Assembly (NCBI RefSeq): GCF_024323335.1
Contig: NC_066581.1
Location: 223,329,039 to 223,393,038, forward strand
Length of the DNA: 64,000 nucleotides
Origin: Lathyrus oleraceus
Lineage: Eukaryota; Streptophyta; Magnoliopsida; Fabales; Fabaceae
Direction of reading: 5' to 3'
The stretch's first letter is position 1. Each line of letters opens with the position of its first letter. The position numbers and the translations under genes were made by a program. The notes beneath the pieces were generated by a model that did not search any database, was not told the origin of the DNA, and saw only the letters and a program-made list of their open reading frames with translations. Shown here in pieces: positions 23,233-34,398 of the stretch.

Positions 23233-24798
23233 TGTAACACCCCAAAATTTGCACTCCTCATTCATGCATTCATTTTTAGGTCATTTAACATTTCATATTA
23301 CATTTCATCATGTCAATCAGAATCAGATCCAAGAAACTTTATTTAAAAAACGAAAAAAAATTAAAAAAAAATTAAAAAAAATATTAAATTTAATTAAATA
23401 AATAAATACAAGAAAAAATCTTGGACTTTGACCTCTCTCATTTGAGCCCACAAAGCCATGAAAATCAGGTTATAAAAGCGAGAGAACAGACAGAAAAAGG
23501 AAGAGAAGCAAAATACTCTGAGGTTTCCTTGGAACAAAATCCTGGACAAAACCTGAGGAGAAACCTAGACAGAGAGAGTGAGAATTAAGCTGCAGCAACC
23601 TCCAGGAAACTCTGAAAGTTACATTCTGACTCACACACTTTCAGCTCAAGCAAACCCTAACATTGGTTTGCAAATCCAGTCGTGCCATTTGATTTCAACC
23701 GATCTCTCCAATCAGGTTTGCCCTATATCCATCATCTCTATGCTTTCAATTTGAATACTCTGAATGTATGAGGTAATATGGGTGAATTTGATACCCTTTT
23801 GATGCTTTTTGTGAGCTTTTTGTGAATTGAAAGGGCATGATTCATGTGGTTAAATTTTGATTTGGGGGAAACCCTTGATTACCCTTTTTTTTTCTCTCTA
23901 ACTTGTTTGTTGAGTTTCTTTGTGAGGGCTCACATGACGTTTGCAGGGATAACTTGCGTGGTTTCCCACTTTATTTGTGGCATATCACCTGGAGGCTTAT
24001 TCCGATTACCTGTACTGACTCACTCTCTTTGATGGTGTTAGCCTGGAAGGATCTCTGGTTTCCTTATTCCTTTAGTTTTTCCTGCTTTTACTGCTTTCTT
24101 AGCTACAAGACCTCGATAGGAGGCAATGTTTTGTGTGTTTACTTTATGCAGGTTCCTTCGTCAAGGACTGCCCTTTTTGCATGAGCATCCCTAAACCCTA
24201 AAACCCAAAGCAACACGTTAACTCCTTCTACTACAGACGAGTAAGTCTCCAAAGGTCGAGCATCTGGCAGATTGCGCAGTAACGTCGTTCGTCCAAAACC
24301 CAATCTATAACCCCGTAGTTAGCCGAACTACGGCTTGCTCTGATTCTCAAGCCAGATGAGATACGTAGGCATAAGACGCGATGTCTTACCGAGCACAATT
24401 ACCCTTAACCCCTAGGCAGCCGAGCTACGAAGACTCTGATTCTCATATTCAGATGAGATATGTATGCAGTGGATGCGACATCCGTGCGAGTCATTTTCTT
24501 TTGACCCCCCTTTTTTAGTAAATAACACATTAGATAAACCCACACCCTTTAGACAAGAACTACAAAAGTGGATCCCGTAGAGTACTACGGATGCGTAGAG
24601 GTGCTAATACCTTCCCTTCGCATAATCCACTCCTGAACCCAAGATTTGGTTGCGAGACCCTGTCTTGTCCTTTCCTTTTTCCAGGTTTACTTCGAGCGTT
24701 TCCTTTCCCTCCTTTGGGATAATCAACGCACGGTGGCGACTCTCTTGTCTTTCTTCGCCGTTTGTTTTTTTTCGCATTCCATTTTTCAGGTTGCGACA
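23233..24798 (+). mobile_element. E2 3' LTR
   Basis: 1566 bases from TGTAACACCCC to TTGCGACA, with TSD TGACC following. TATA box at 23471-23478. It retains the intact PBS-core copy (24734-24742) and a perfect AGTA hairpin (24575-24590), both damaged in the 5' LTR. Confidence 0.95.
24575..24590 (+). other. Conserved AGTA-loop hairpin (E2)
   Basis: CCGTAG, AGTA, CTACGG; perfect 6-bp stem ending 208 bases from the LTR end. Confidence 0.8.
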
Positions 24799-24901
24799 TG
24801 ACCCTCAGGCTGGATCACTGGAAAAGGACTCTCAGGCTGAATCTTCAAAGTGACCCTCAGGCTGGACCACTCACACTTGATCCTCTGGCTGGATCTCATG
24901 A
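24799..24901 (-). repeat. Hairpin array of E1, remainder right of E2
   Basis: Continuation of the 12721-13978 array after the E2 insertion, beginning with the TSD copy TGACC. It includes TCAGGCT- and TCTGGCT-loop units. 24902-25015 has no recognised feature. Confidence 0.85.
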
Positions 24902-25015
24902 CTCTGGTTGTAAAGCAATTCTTCAGTCTGCTTTGAAGGACCTGTTTATCAGCTTATGTGTATGTCTGATATGATATGCATGCAAATGCAAATGTTATGC
25001 ATGGTGTAAAAAGAA

Positions 25016-25509
25016 ATCTGCTTGGGGAAGCAAACTCCGGTAGGGAACTGATCGCTGTATCAATCCTTGAATGCTCTGTAGGGAATGATCCGTCTGCCGG
25101 GACCGATGAGCCACCGAAAATAAATCGGCTTCTCTCAGGGAAGTTGACTTTGCTGGGAGAGTATCAACCATGAGCACTTTGCTTGGCGACTTTACTGGGG
25201 AAATGTCGCGGGAATCGACCTTTGCTGGGGATATGAACTTGCTAATCGTCCTCAGGCTGGGGATTAAAACAAATCTATTAAAAAATAATCTGCTGGGGGA
25301 AGAGATGAATACTAGGACCACCACCCTCTCATTTGTTGGGTATGCAACTACTCCGTTGTTGCCGGGAAGATACAGTCTGGCACTGTCGACTCTGTTGGGG
25401 ATATACAGTCTGGATACTGTCAACTCTACTGGGGAACCTGCTCTGCAGAGGAGAGGCTTTGTCAACCGCTTGGGGGTGAGGATTCATGACTTGGCATCCG
25501 GTTCCTGTT
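25016..25509 (-). repeat. Array of PBS-complement-like units in E1 3' UTR
   Basis: On the plus strand, which is antisense to E1, PBS-like segments recur: 25184-25201 (TGGCGACTTTACTGGGGA, 16 of 18 to the E1 PBS and 17 of 18 to the E2 PBS), 25384-25401 (TGTCGACTCTGTTGGGGA, 16 of 18 to the E1 PBS), 25418-25435 (TGTCAACTCTACTGGGGA, 15 of 18) and weaker copies at 25144 and 25214. E1 sense RNA therefore contains their complements, as in E2. Confidence 0.8.
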
Positions 25510-26027
25510 ACCTATAACCAAAAAATACACGTATGCCCCGGGGAATTACTCGGTTTGAATTCATCGTTCGGGATTAAGCACATTCAAAGCAATTTTAAAT
25601 GTTTTCCTGTGCAAATCATCTGCAAAAGCCACCATTATGTTCATATGCAATATGCTTCATCAAGAATTCAGACATTTTTTACAAACAAACTGATAACTGA
25701 AAAATAATGAGGCTTTTTAACTGAACATTCGACTTTTATTGGTCGAAAAATTTGTGCCAGGAATAGGTGAGTGCATCAGGAAGCAGATCCCTGGAAAGAG
25801 GCGATCGCTATAAATCGAACAAAAGAAAATTATCCTAATGGCAATGTGGAAACGGGGTCCCACTGAGTTTCGACTCTGCTATGGCGCGTATGTCCTCAAG
25901 ACGCTCTGCTCATCTTGCTTTCTGAAGTGGATGGTTAGACGATCTTTAACCTTCGAAGATTGCCGGATTGAATTAAACGGTGATATAACACAGGTGAACT
26001 CAGGTTGCAGTCATTCGCTTATTCCCT
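25510..26027 (-). other. E1 proximal 3' UTR, no recognised feature
   Basis: Non-coding counterpart of E2 20986-21534. Nothing else is seen. Confidence 0.7.
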
Positions 26028-26588
26028 AACTTTTGCGTGGACCGCCCTTTTGGGTTTTTGATCCACCGGGATACCCTTTTTTTCCTGAGCCGCCCTTTTG
26101 GGTTTTCGACTCACCGGGTGTACATTTTTTTTTTATATCCCTAATTTTTGCCCGAACCTCTTCATTCCTCTTTTTTTTTGTTCGCCGGGATGTCCCTTTT
26201 TTGCCTGGACCATTCTTTTTACTTGTCCAGCAGGTCAATTTATGCGAAGTGTTTTTTAACTGCGTCTGAGTTGACAGGGGACGGGAAGTCTTCGCCATTC
26301 CATGGTTGTTAGCATCAGAGCTCTGCCAGAGAAAACTCTTTTAACCACATACGGACCCTCGTAGTTCGGTGTCCATTTGCCGATGTGATCTGTGTCGGGA
26401 GGAAGAATTCTTTTGAGTACCAATTCACCGACTTGATACTCCCGAGGGCGCACTTTCTGATCAAATGCTCTCTTCATCCGTCTCCGATATAGTTGGCCAT
26501 GGCATATAGCTGCTAGTCTCTTTTCCTCAACTAGGCTCAGCTGATTGTATCGAGAACGGACCCATTCTGCTTCGTCCGGCTTCATTGT
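26028..26588 (-). pseudogene. pol: E1 integrase C-terminal remnant
   Basis: Reads EAEWVRSRYNQLSLVEEKR, then LVLKRILPPDT, GKWTPNYEGPYVVKRVFSG and a basic tail with a repeated KTQKGG pattern. This is the integrase C-terminal region (GPY/F-like) without the DDE catalytic core. It is joined at about 26588 to RNase H sequence by an internal deletion, with AAGC at the joint, and the two parts are out of frame. Confidence 0.87.
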
Positions 26589-27438
26589 TGGTGCAGGGAA
26601 AAGTTATTCTGGCACAAAATCGCATATGAACCCCCTCCGGCGTGATCAACACTGCACCAACTCCGCGACCATTGACGTTGACCGCCCCATCAAACATCAT
26701 AATCCATTTGGATTCAGGGTCAGGCCCCTCCTCCGGGAGTGGTTCCTCGCAATCTTTCGATTTGAGAAACATGATGTCCTCATCAGGAAAGTCGAACCTC
26801 ATAGGTTGGTAATCATCAATCGGTTGCTCGACAAGATAGTCTGACAAGACACTTCCTTTGATGGCTTCTTGTGAAGTGTATTGGATGTCATACTCTGTCA
26901 GCATCATTTGCCACCTAGCAACCCTTTCGGTAAATGCTGGCTTTTCAAAAATATACTTGACTTGATCTATCTTTGATATCAATAGAGTCGTGTGAGTCAA
27001 CATATACTGTCTTAGTCGGCGAGCAGCCCATGCCAAAGTGCGGCAAGTTTTCTCAAGCAGTGAGTATCTTTGTTCAAAGTCGGTAAACTTTTTGCTAAGG
27101 TAGTATATTGCATGCTCTTTTCGACCTGACTCGTCATGCTGACCGAGCACACAACCCATTGACCTTTCTAACACAGTCAAGTACATAATCAACGGTCTTT
27201 TCCTCTCGGCCTGTACACTGGCCCCGATCTTGATCTCTTTCTTGTCGTCCTCGATACCAATGTTGACGGTCTCAATCACTTCCTGATAAGGTGTAATAGC
27301 TCGGTCCTCCTGTTTCAAGAACCTGGCTAACTCCTCAGGCCATTCACAATCTTCCTCAGCCCCTTCTTCGGCTTTATAGATAGGATTGTCGAAGTCATAC
27401 TTGGCCATAGCAGTGTCATTAGCAGTGAGATCCGGGTG
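26589..27438 (-). pseudogene. pol: E1 pol remnant: pre-RT, Ty3-type RNase H and part of second RNase H
   Basis: In sense: the pre-RT segment (YDFDNPIYKAEEGAEED), then a jump near 27210 from KIGASVQ to the RNase H domain (RPLIMYLTVLERSMGCVLG, KEHAIYYLSKKF). Part of the second, additional RNase H typical of Tat elements follows (MMFDGAVNVNGRGVGAVLI). It stops at CTNNEA where the second deletion begins. All RT motifs, including YVDD, are absent. The element could move only with pol supplied by an autonomous relative. Confidence 0.87.
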
Positions 27439-27731
27439 ATCAGTTTTACGAGGTGTTTTTTGGAAAGAAAAAACGAAAAAGAAACATGAAAAAGAAACAT
27501 TGTCATTTTTGTAAAAGTAAAAATAATTGAAAGAAAGAGAACACAAAATTGTTTGCAAAAGCTGTCCTTTATTGATGATGAAAATAATTGCGAAATGTAA
27601 CTAAATGGATGGCCCTACAGATGAGTCATTACACCTTGGTCAAAGTGTAAGACTTTATTATGCATGTAATAAAAGGAAAACAATAAAAATTACTCCTTCA
27701 GTAGAGTAAACCGGACGACTTTTTCGGACGA
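27439..27731 (-). other. E1 spacer between protease and RT, possible Ogre-type intron
   Basis: AT-rich non-coding counterpart of E2 19986-20257. Splice sites not resolved. Confidence 0.5.
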
Positions 27732-30700
27732 TCAATTGTCGAGCTTTTCATCTGGGACACACGGGCGAATCCAGCTATCTAAGTCACAGTCACCGTCAGC
27801 CCTGTCTTCATCTGCAACATTGACGATGTGGGGAGAAACCAGACCCCCGTTGGAGAAAGTACTGGCTTCATTCTTCTGAGACCCCGGAGTATACCCCAAT
27901 CCAAACTTGTCTTCTTTGATGATTGGCTCCACAAATTTGCCCCAGCCTTGGGCATTACCAGCCTTAACCACTTCAACAGCCTGCTTGTATGAAGAGATAG
28001 AAGTCCCGACCTTCTCAGATTCAGGTGAAAAGACAGCTTCGGGCACGACCTCACTGATGTTTATAGCTTCGAAGCCCTGACACAGCATCTCATCCATCTC
28101 GCCATCCATCTCCACATACTTAAACGTAGACAGGTGGCTAACAAAAATATCCTCTTCACTACAGACAGTGACGATCTGATCTTCTAGTTCATATTTGAGC
28201 TTCTGGTGGAGGGTAGAAGTAACAGCACCGGCATCATGAATCCAGGGCCGACCTAGCAGACAGCTATAGGCAGGCTGGATATCCATCACATAAAAGGTAC
28301 TCTTGAATACCTGTGGTCCAATCTTAATTGGCAACTCAACTTCGCCACAGACAGCTCGCTTAGAGCCATCAAAGGCCCTCACAACCAAATTACTCGGCCT
28401 CAGGGTGGCGTCATCGCAATCCAACTTCATCAAGGCTTTCTTTGGAAGAACATTCAGAGAAGAGCCTGTATCAACCAAAACATGGGAAAGCACCGTCCCT
28501 TTGCATTCCATTGTGATATGCAAGGCTTTGTTGTGATTCCTGCCCTCAGACGTTAGGTCATAATCGGTGAAACCTAGCGCATGGCTAGCGTTTACATTTG
28601 AAACTACCAACTCCAGCTGGTTAACAGTTATCTCTGGTGGAAGATAGGCCATATCCAGTACTTTCAACAAGGCTGCTCTGTGTGCCTCAGAGCACATCAA
28701 TAGTGAGAGAATGGAGATCTTTGAGGGTGTCTGATTTAGCCGGTCGACTACCTTGTAGTCACTTTTCTTGATAATCCTCATAAACTCATCCACTTCCTTC
28801 TCGAATGCGGTCTTAGGAGGAGCTTCCTCGGTAGTAACCTCTTCGGTGGATACCTGTTTTCCTTTAGCCTTGGCAACTGCCTCAGCTTCAGCATTCGTGC
28901 GCAATGTTGATGGTGCAAATAGGCGTCCACTGTGAATGAAGCCACCAATTCCTCCAACATTGTCTACAGCGGAGCTACCAATGTCAATGTCTTCTTCGTT
29001 AACTTTTTGTCCCTGGAAGTAGATATCAGCCCCATAGTGCCACGGGATAGCACTGTCTTTCTCATACGAAACAGGTCCTGGTACCGTGATGGTGACCGGA
29101 CCAATCAAAGTCGGTTGAGGGTTGTCAGAGTAAATTGGTGCTGGACTTTCTGGGAAATATATTGTCATCGGAGCGGGTCTCTCGGGAACATATATTTCTT
29201 CAGGAGTGAAATAAAATGTTACTGTCGACACATCATTCTTCACTAGACGGGTCTGGTTGAACTTAAGACAACCTTCATCTATCAGTTGCTGAATACCCCT
29301 TCTCAAACTATCATATCTGTTCTCGGCGTCTTGACAATTTCCGCACTCTTCCCCACAGCCCGGGAAAATCTGTCCTTTCAAAAGTCGGTCTTTAACTACC
29401 GATAGTGAAGTCTTCACTTTAGCCACATCAGAAACCAAATTCAAAGTTTCCCCACTATCAACAGCATTAATCCTCTGCCCGCCGTGAGCTGGCATCGGGT
29501 TTTGGATAACATTAGGCACCGGAGAAAAATTGATGGCCTGGGCATCTCTCAAATCTTGTACCTTTAGCTAGAGAGCCTTGCAATTATCTGTAGTATGTCC
29601 AGGTGCGTTGGAGTGAAAAGCACATCTGGCGTTGACATCATAACCTCTAGGCAGATTGTTGGGATCGACCGGTGGGGCCAGAGTTCTCAACGTAATCAGA
29701 TTCATGTCAATCAGCTTGGGAAGTAATACCGAATAAGGCATTGGGATTGGCTGAATGACCCGGTCCGCCTGCCTTAGACGTTGTTGATAGTGTCTCTGCT
29801 GACCCGGATTACCTCCTTGTTGTTGATTGTTGTACCTGGGTTGCTGTTGCGGATGATACTGCGGTTGAGGAACAGGTGTTGGAATAGTGACTGCGGTCAC
29901 TTGATCTTGATAATAATTAGGGCGTCCTCTGCCCCTGCCTCTGCCGGCATATACAACGCTCGTCTCACCTTCTCTTCTTCGCTGACCGTTACCAGCAAAC
30001 GGTTTCTTGGGAACTGATGAGTTGGAAGCACTGTTGTCATGAATTCGGCCCATCTTCAACAGACTCTCGATTCTCTCTCTAGCAATTACTATCTCTGCAA
30101 AGCTGATTGACGGGCAAGCAGCCAATCTCTCGATATAATTGCCTTGAAGAGTGTTCATGAACATGTCTACCATCTCCCTTTCTGACATAGGGGGTGGGAC
30201 GGATGCAGCAATCTGTCTCCAACGCTGAGCATATTCTCTAAAGGTCTCCTTGGCATTCTGAGACATTCCTTACAACAAGGTCCGATTTTGAGCCATGTCC
30301 AAGTTGTATTGATATTGCTTGATAAAAGCCTCTGCCAAGTCTTTCCAGCTCTTGATGGTAGTACGAGACAAATGAGAATACCATTCACGAGAAGCTCCAG
30401 TTAGACTGTCTTCAAAATAGTACATCCACAACTTTTCATCTTCCGTGTGAGCTCCCAACCTTCCCAAATAAGATTGGAGATGAGTGCGTGGGCAAGAAGC
30501 CCCATTGCATTTCTTAAAAGTAGAGGGTTTGAACTTGTGAGGGATCCTTACTCCCTGAACTAGACCAAGATTGGTGACATCAAAACCTAAGGAATTCTGA
30601 GACTCCAAAGATTTGAGCTTCTCAGAAAGCTCATCCATACGGCGAGTGGTCTCGAGGGCTTCGTCGTGCAAAGAGAATTGATCGTACTGATAATCTTCAG

Positions 30701-31007
30701 TAACGGGGCGCCCGTTCATCCGAATCCCTTGATTCACATTATACCTTCCTCCAATACCATTTCTGACATTCCCCGTGTTGCCAACATCACCCGGGTTTCC
30801 ATCAGCATTTGCGTTACCCGCGTTACTAGTGTTCACAGGGTTACCAGCGTTCCCCTCAACATTTGGTATCTCCACCTCTGGATCGGGTCTCGGTTGCTCA
30901 ACCAATTCCCTCAGCTTCGCCTGGCCTTCTGCCATACCAGTCATCAATGTCATGAACTGATCCATCCTTTCACGCATATCAACTAGCTCTTTCTGTACCT
31001 GGTCCAT
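27732..31007 (-). pseudogene. gag-pro: E1 gag-protease, one frame with two internal stops
   Basis: A single frame of 1092 codons from the ATG at 31007 (MDQVQKELVDMRERMDQF) to 27732, broken only by stops at 30270-30272 and 29568-29570 and ended at 27732-27734, where E2 has a TGG. The order matches E2: N-terminal coiled coil, Gly/Asn-rich linker, Gag core (FREYAQRWRQIAAS), Arg/Gly/Gln-rich stretch, zinc-finger-like CAFHSNAPGHTTDNC, and aspartic protease with DTGSSLN. The in-frame stops correspond to Gln codons in E2 and are C-to-T changes. This is the best-preserved gag-pro of the two siblings. Confidence 0.92.
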
Positions 31008-31079
31008 TGCTAGTCGTGGACGATTTTCCTTTGTTGGGTGTCACATTACGCGAAAAACCGGCGGGAAAACAAAACAACA

Positions 31080-31088
31080 GAGCCGCCA
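31080..31088 (-). other. PBS-core copy in solo LTR
   Basis: Plus-strand GAGCCGCCA, one base off GAGTCGCCA, 41 bases from the LTR end. Confidence 0.6.
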
Positions 31089-31221
31089 CCGTGCGTTATT
31101 TATCCCAAAAGAGGGAAAGGAAACGCTCGAAGTAAACCTGGAAAAGACATGGTCTCGCGACCAAAGGGAGATGGGATCGGGAGTCGGTTATGCGAAGGGA
31201 AGGTATTAGCACCCCTAAGCA

Positions 31222-31239
31222 CCCGTCGTACTCGACGGG
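31222..31239 (-). other. Conserved AGTA-loop hairpin (solo LTR)
   Basis: CCCGTCG, TACT, CGACGGG: a perfect 7-bp stem around the same tetraloop, 183 bases from the LTR end. The stem sequence is unlike the Ogre and E1 versions but fully paired. Confidence 0.82.
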
Positions 31240-31360
31240 ATCCACGCACAAAAGGAAGGATAAAGGTTGCTAAAAACTGCTCAAACATCAAACACACTGG
31301 CTGAAAGGAGACACAGGAAAGACAAAAGAAACTAACTCGGCAGGATATCGCATCCTGGGC

Positions 31361-31780
31361 CTACGTAGTCTGTCAGGCACAGACATCAGAGTCGACGTAG
31401 TTCGGGACAGGGGGAAACGTGCTCGCTAGGATGTCGCATCCCATGCATACGTATCTTCTCGGACTAAAGAAGAATCAAAGCACCCGTAGCTCGGCTAACG
31501 CACGCCAAACAAAACCACACAGGAAATCGACTGCCAATCGCTGGACTTACATCAAACTCCGAGCCAAACAAACACACACTGGAAACCAAATTCCAATCGC
31601 TGGACTTATATCGGACTCCAAGCACACAACAATAGGATACGGAATGCCAATCGCTGGTCTTACATCCATCTCCTAACACACACAAAGGACAAAACAAAAA
31701 GGGCGCCCGGAGAGATCAGCTCATCTCCTGCCTACGTACCTCATCTGGTATGAGGATCAGGGCGACGTAGTTCCCCTACG
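31361..31780 (-). repeat. Three TACGTA-hairpin modules in solo LTR
   Basis: Each module reads (plus strand) CTACGTA or ATACGTA, then a hairpin, then ATCAGAG or similar, then a CGTAG segment. The three hairpins differ completely but pair perfectly: 31368-31384 (GTCTGT/ACAGAC), 31454-31473 (TCTTCT/AGAAGA) and 31739-31755 (CCTCAT/ATGAGG). A CGTAG/CTACG hairpin is at 31766-31780. A shorter tandem repeat with core CCAATCGCTGG occurs near 31533, 31592 and 31647. Confidence 0.78.
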
Positions 31781-32995
31781 CAGGGACAAAGGACTACCCT
31801 AACCAGATACAAAGGGAGACACAAACTACTAGGGAGACTACGACTCGAGCCTAGAAGTTGTCATGCATACGATCCCTAAGTTAAGGTTGCTATCTAACTT
31901 GCACAGGAGGCAAGCTATCCTAAACAGCACAGGAAAAGCAATCATTCACACAATTAGCACACACTATATACAAACAAAGTGGGCTCACACAAGGTTAGGC
32001 TGTGAAACACAAGCCAACTGGAATCGGGTGATGTTAGCTCTTAACCCTAACATTGAGAGTTAGGGTGAAGCAGATGAAATGGGAAATGAGGGTAAGACCT
32101 CACAGCTCTTATCCCTGGCCTGGGAGAGCTTCAGACCAATGAAAGTGTGGGAGTTCAGAAAGTTGGAACTCTTCTCCACATATGACTGACTCAACAAAGA
32201 TCTTGGGTTAATATCCACAATGCATCAACATGTAATGTGAGCAGAGGGATGACACACTGAATAGCAGGAGATGAATTGCACATCTCTTTTATCTGCCAAT
32301 TGCCTCATAGAGGTCTTTTCCTGCTTGGCACAAAGATAAACAAACACAAGCATTGCCTCTTAAGGAGGGCTTCAGACAGGTGCCTGCCCAAGTAACAGGA
32401 CAGGTCTTCCAGACTACATGAAGTCAGAGAGATTATACCTCAATGCTTAAGCAACCAAGCAAAGCAAAAGCAAGTTCAAAAGAACTTAAGCCACTAATGT
32501 ACATGAAAAAATCTAACTTAATCAGTATACAACTCAAAAAGTCAAACAGACAACCAATAGTCAACAGTCAACAGTACACAGTCAAACAAGCAATGCAACA
32601 AGATGCAAGCCACAAGCTCAACTCAAATGAGCTAAAATCCACCTTGATGAAGATGCAGAAGTGGAACAGCTTGATTCAGGCCATGAAATGCACAAACAGA
32701 TGCTCCAAAGTGTTAGTATGGATGAATAGATGGAGAATGAAGGCTTAATCGTGCTTGATCCTTGCAGAATTTGCAACTGCCATGGATGAACTTCAAGTTC
32801 CAAACAGCTTCCAACTGCACGATTTTCACTGGATCTTGGCTCAACCTTGCTCAATAATCCTTCCAGATGATGATTTGATCAAGAAAAAGGGAATGTGTTT
32901 GAAGAAAATCAAAGAAAATTGAGAGAGAAAGTTTGAAGAAAATTTTTAGATCTGAAAATGTGGTGGTGTTAATGCTGAAATCTGTTAGGGTTTGG

Positions 32996-33003
32996 CTTAT
33001 ATA
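32996..33003 (-). promoter_or_regulatory. TATA box, solo LTR
   Basis: Sense TATATAAG at the expected U3 end of the LTR. It may still drive transcription toward E1 5' leader remnants. Confidence 0.65.
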
Positions 33004-34033
33004 CTTGCTCCTAATCAAGCTGTTAATCATGTTTTAGCATTTGGCCAAGTGTATTAGGGAAAACAAGGTGTAAATGCAAATTTGACAATTCACCCTTATG
33101 CATGGAAAACCAATGGAATAGTGCATGTTTTTTGCTTGAATTTCACTTAAAAGATCATTTGGAAGCCAATGCAAGTGGTAGAATGTGAAAACAATGCTTC
33201 ATTTTCAAATTTGAATTTTCCCTCCAAAATTTAGGTGAAATTTCAAATGATTATGTGATGGAAATGCATGGCATGTGATTCATGATTTGGATAGTAGAGA
33301 TCACAAGAAAAATGTTGCAAAAAGAGCCATCTCATTTGGACATTTGGTTAAGAAGTTATGCATGTTTGAAGTTCAATGTTCACTTGACCATGATTGATCC
33401 ATATATCTTCAACCATACATGAGAAATTCATGATCTTGGACTTTTTGGAAATGAGAGAGCAAGATCTACAACTTTCATGTTGGACAAAATTTCATTTGAA
33501 GCTTGCTTGATGATGTAATATTGAGGAGAAAACCTTTCCATTTTTGGCAGTTTCAAATTACAGGTCACTTACTATTTTTGGAAAGTTTTGATCTGACCTC
33601 AAATTCTTCATTGTTGATGTTTGAAATGTCAAATGAGAATTGTATGGACATGAATGAGGACTCTCTAACCATCTCCCACCTTCAAATCCATGATTGAACT
33701 GACAGTTGACTTTGGTTGACTTTTCAGGGTTTCAGATGAATTGATCATTGACTGATGAGCTTTGAACATCCAACCTTTGGCCAAACCACTTCAAAATGAT
33801 CCTTAGGTCTGTGAGAAAATTCTTTACTTTGAATTAGTTTTGAATGATGGCAAATTGTGTGATCATCATCCAAATGTTGGCTGTGCATTACATTACATGA
33901 TACATTTGTGTTTTTATTGTGCTTTTTATCCCATTCTATTGTTGCATGACTGTACATAAAGACCTACATTGATACATCTCTTAAAATAACTCATAAAATC
34001 CATTTTGTGTCAGTATGCATCAACACATAAGCC

Positions 34034-34350
34034 TATGCATCGATCCATACAGCATGTGGTAAATCACAAAACTTTTTTGTTCAGTATGCATCGATGCATA
34101 CGAGTCATGTATCGACACATGAACAGGCAAAATGCTCTATGGATCGATCCATACGAGCCTTGCATCGATGCATGATCAGTTGAAACACCCTATGTATCAA
34201 TGCATACGTATTATGCATCGATCCATGTTAGTGGAAATGTCATATGCATCAATACACACGAATTATGCATCGATCCATGCTTAATTCAATTCACCAAAAA
34301 CTCACTTATCTTACAGTATGCATCGATGCATACTCTCATGTATCAATGCA
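34034..34350 (+). repeat. ATGCATCGATGCAT palindrome array in SIRE U3
   Basis: About a dozen palindromic units. Perfect palindromes: GTATGCATCGATGCATAC at 34084-34101 and 34316-34333, TATGGATCGATCCATA at 34138-34153, and TGCATCGATGCA at 34161-34172. Half-matched forms (TATGCATCGATCCATA) are at 34034-34049 and 34212-34226. The array ends about 40 bases before the TATA box. The same array is in the 3' LTR (43241-43557). Confidence 0.9.
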
Positions 34351-34390
34351 TAAGTCTGTTTTATGTTCTAACAGTTTCTGTTTTTCAGCA

Positions 34391-34398
34391 TATATAAG
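34391..34398 (+). promoter_or_regulatory. TATA box, SIRE 5' LTR
   Basis: TATATAAG, identical in the 3' LTR at 43598-43605. Confidence 0.8.

Larger units (their letters stand above)
13979..24798 (+). mobile_element. Tat-lineage Ty3/Gypsy element E2 (plus strand, internally deleted)
   Basis: 10,820-base element with TSD TGACC at 13974-13978 and 24799-24803. 5' LTR 13979-15545, PBS 15548-15565, gag-pro 16668-19985, pol remnant 20258-20985, 3' UTR arrays 21535-23069, PPT and 3' LTR 23233-24798. It is a sibling of E1 in opposite orientation, inserted into E1's hairpin array, a repeat E2 itself carries. A deletion near 20395 removes RT, RNase H and most of integrase. The 5' LTR begins TA instead of TG, a point change. 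Confidence 0.94.
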
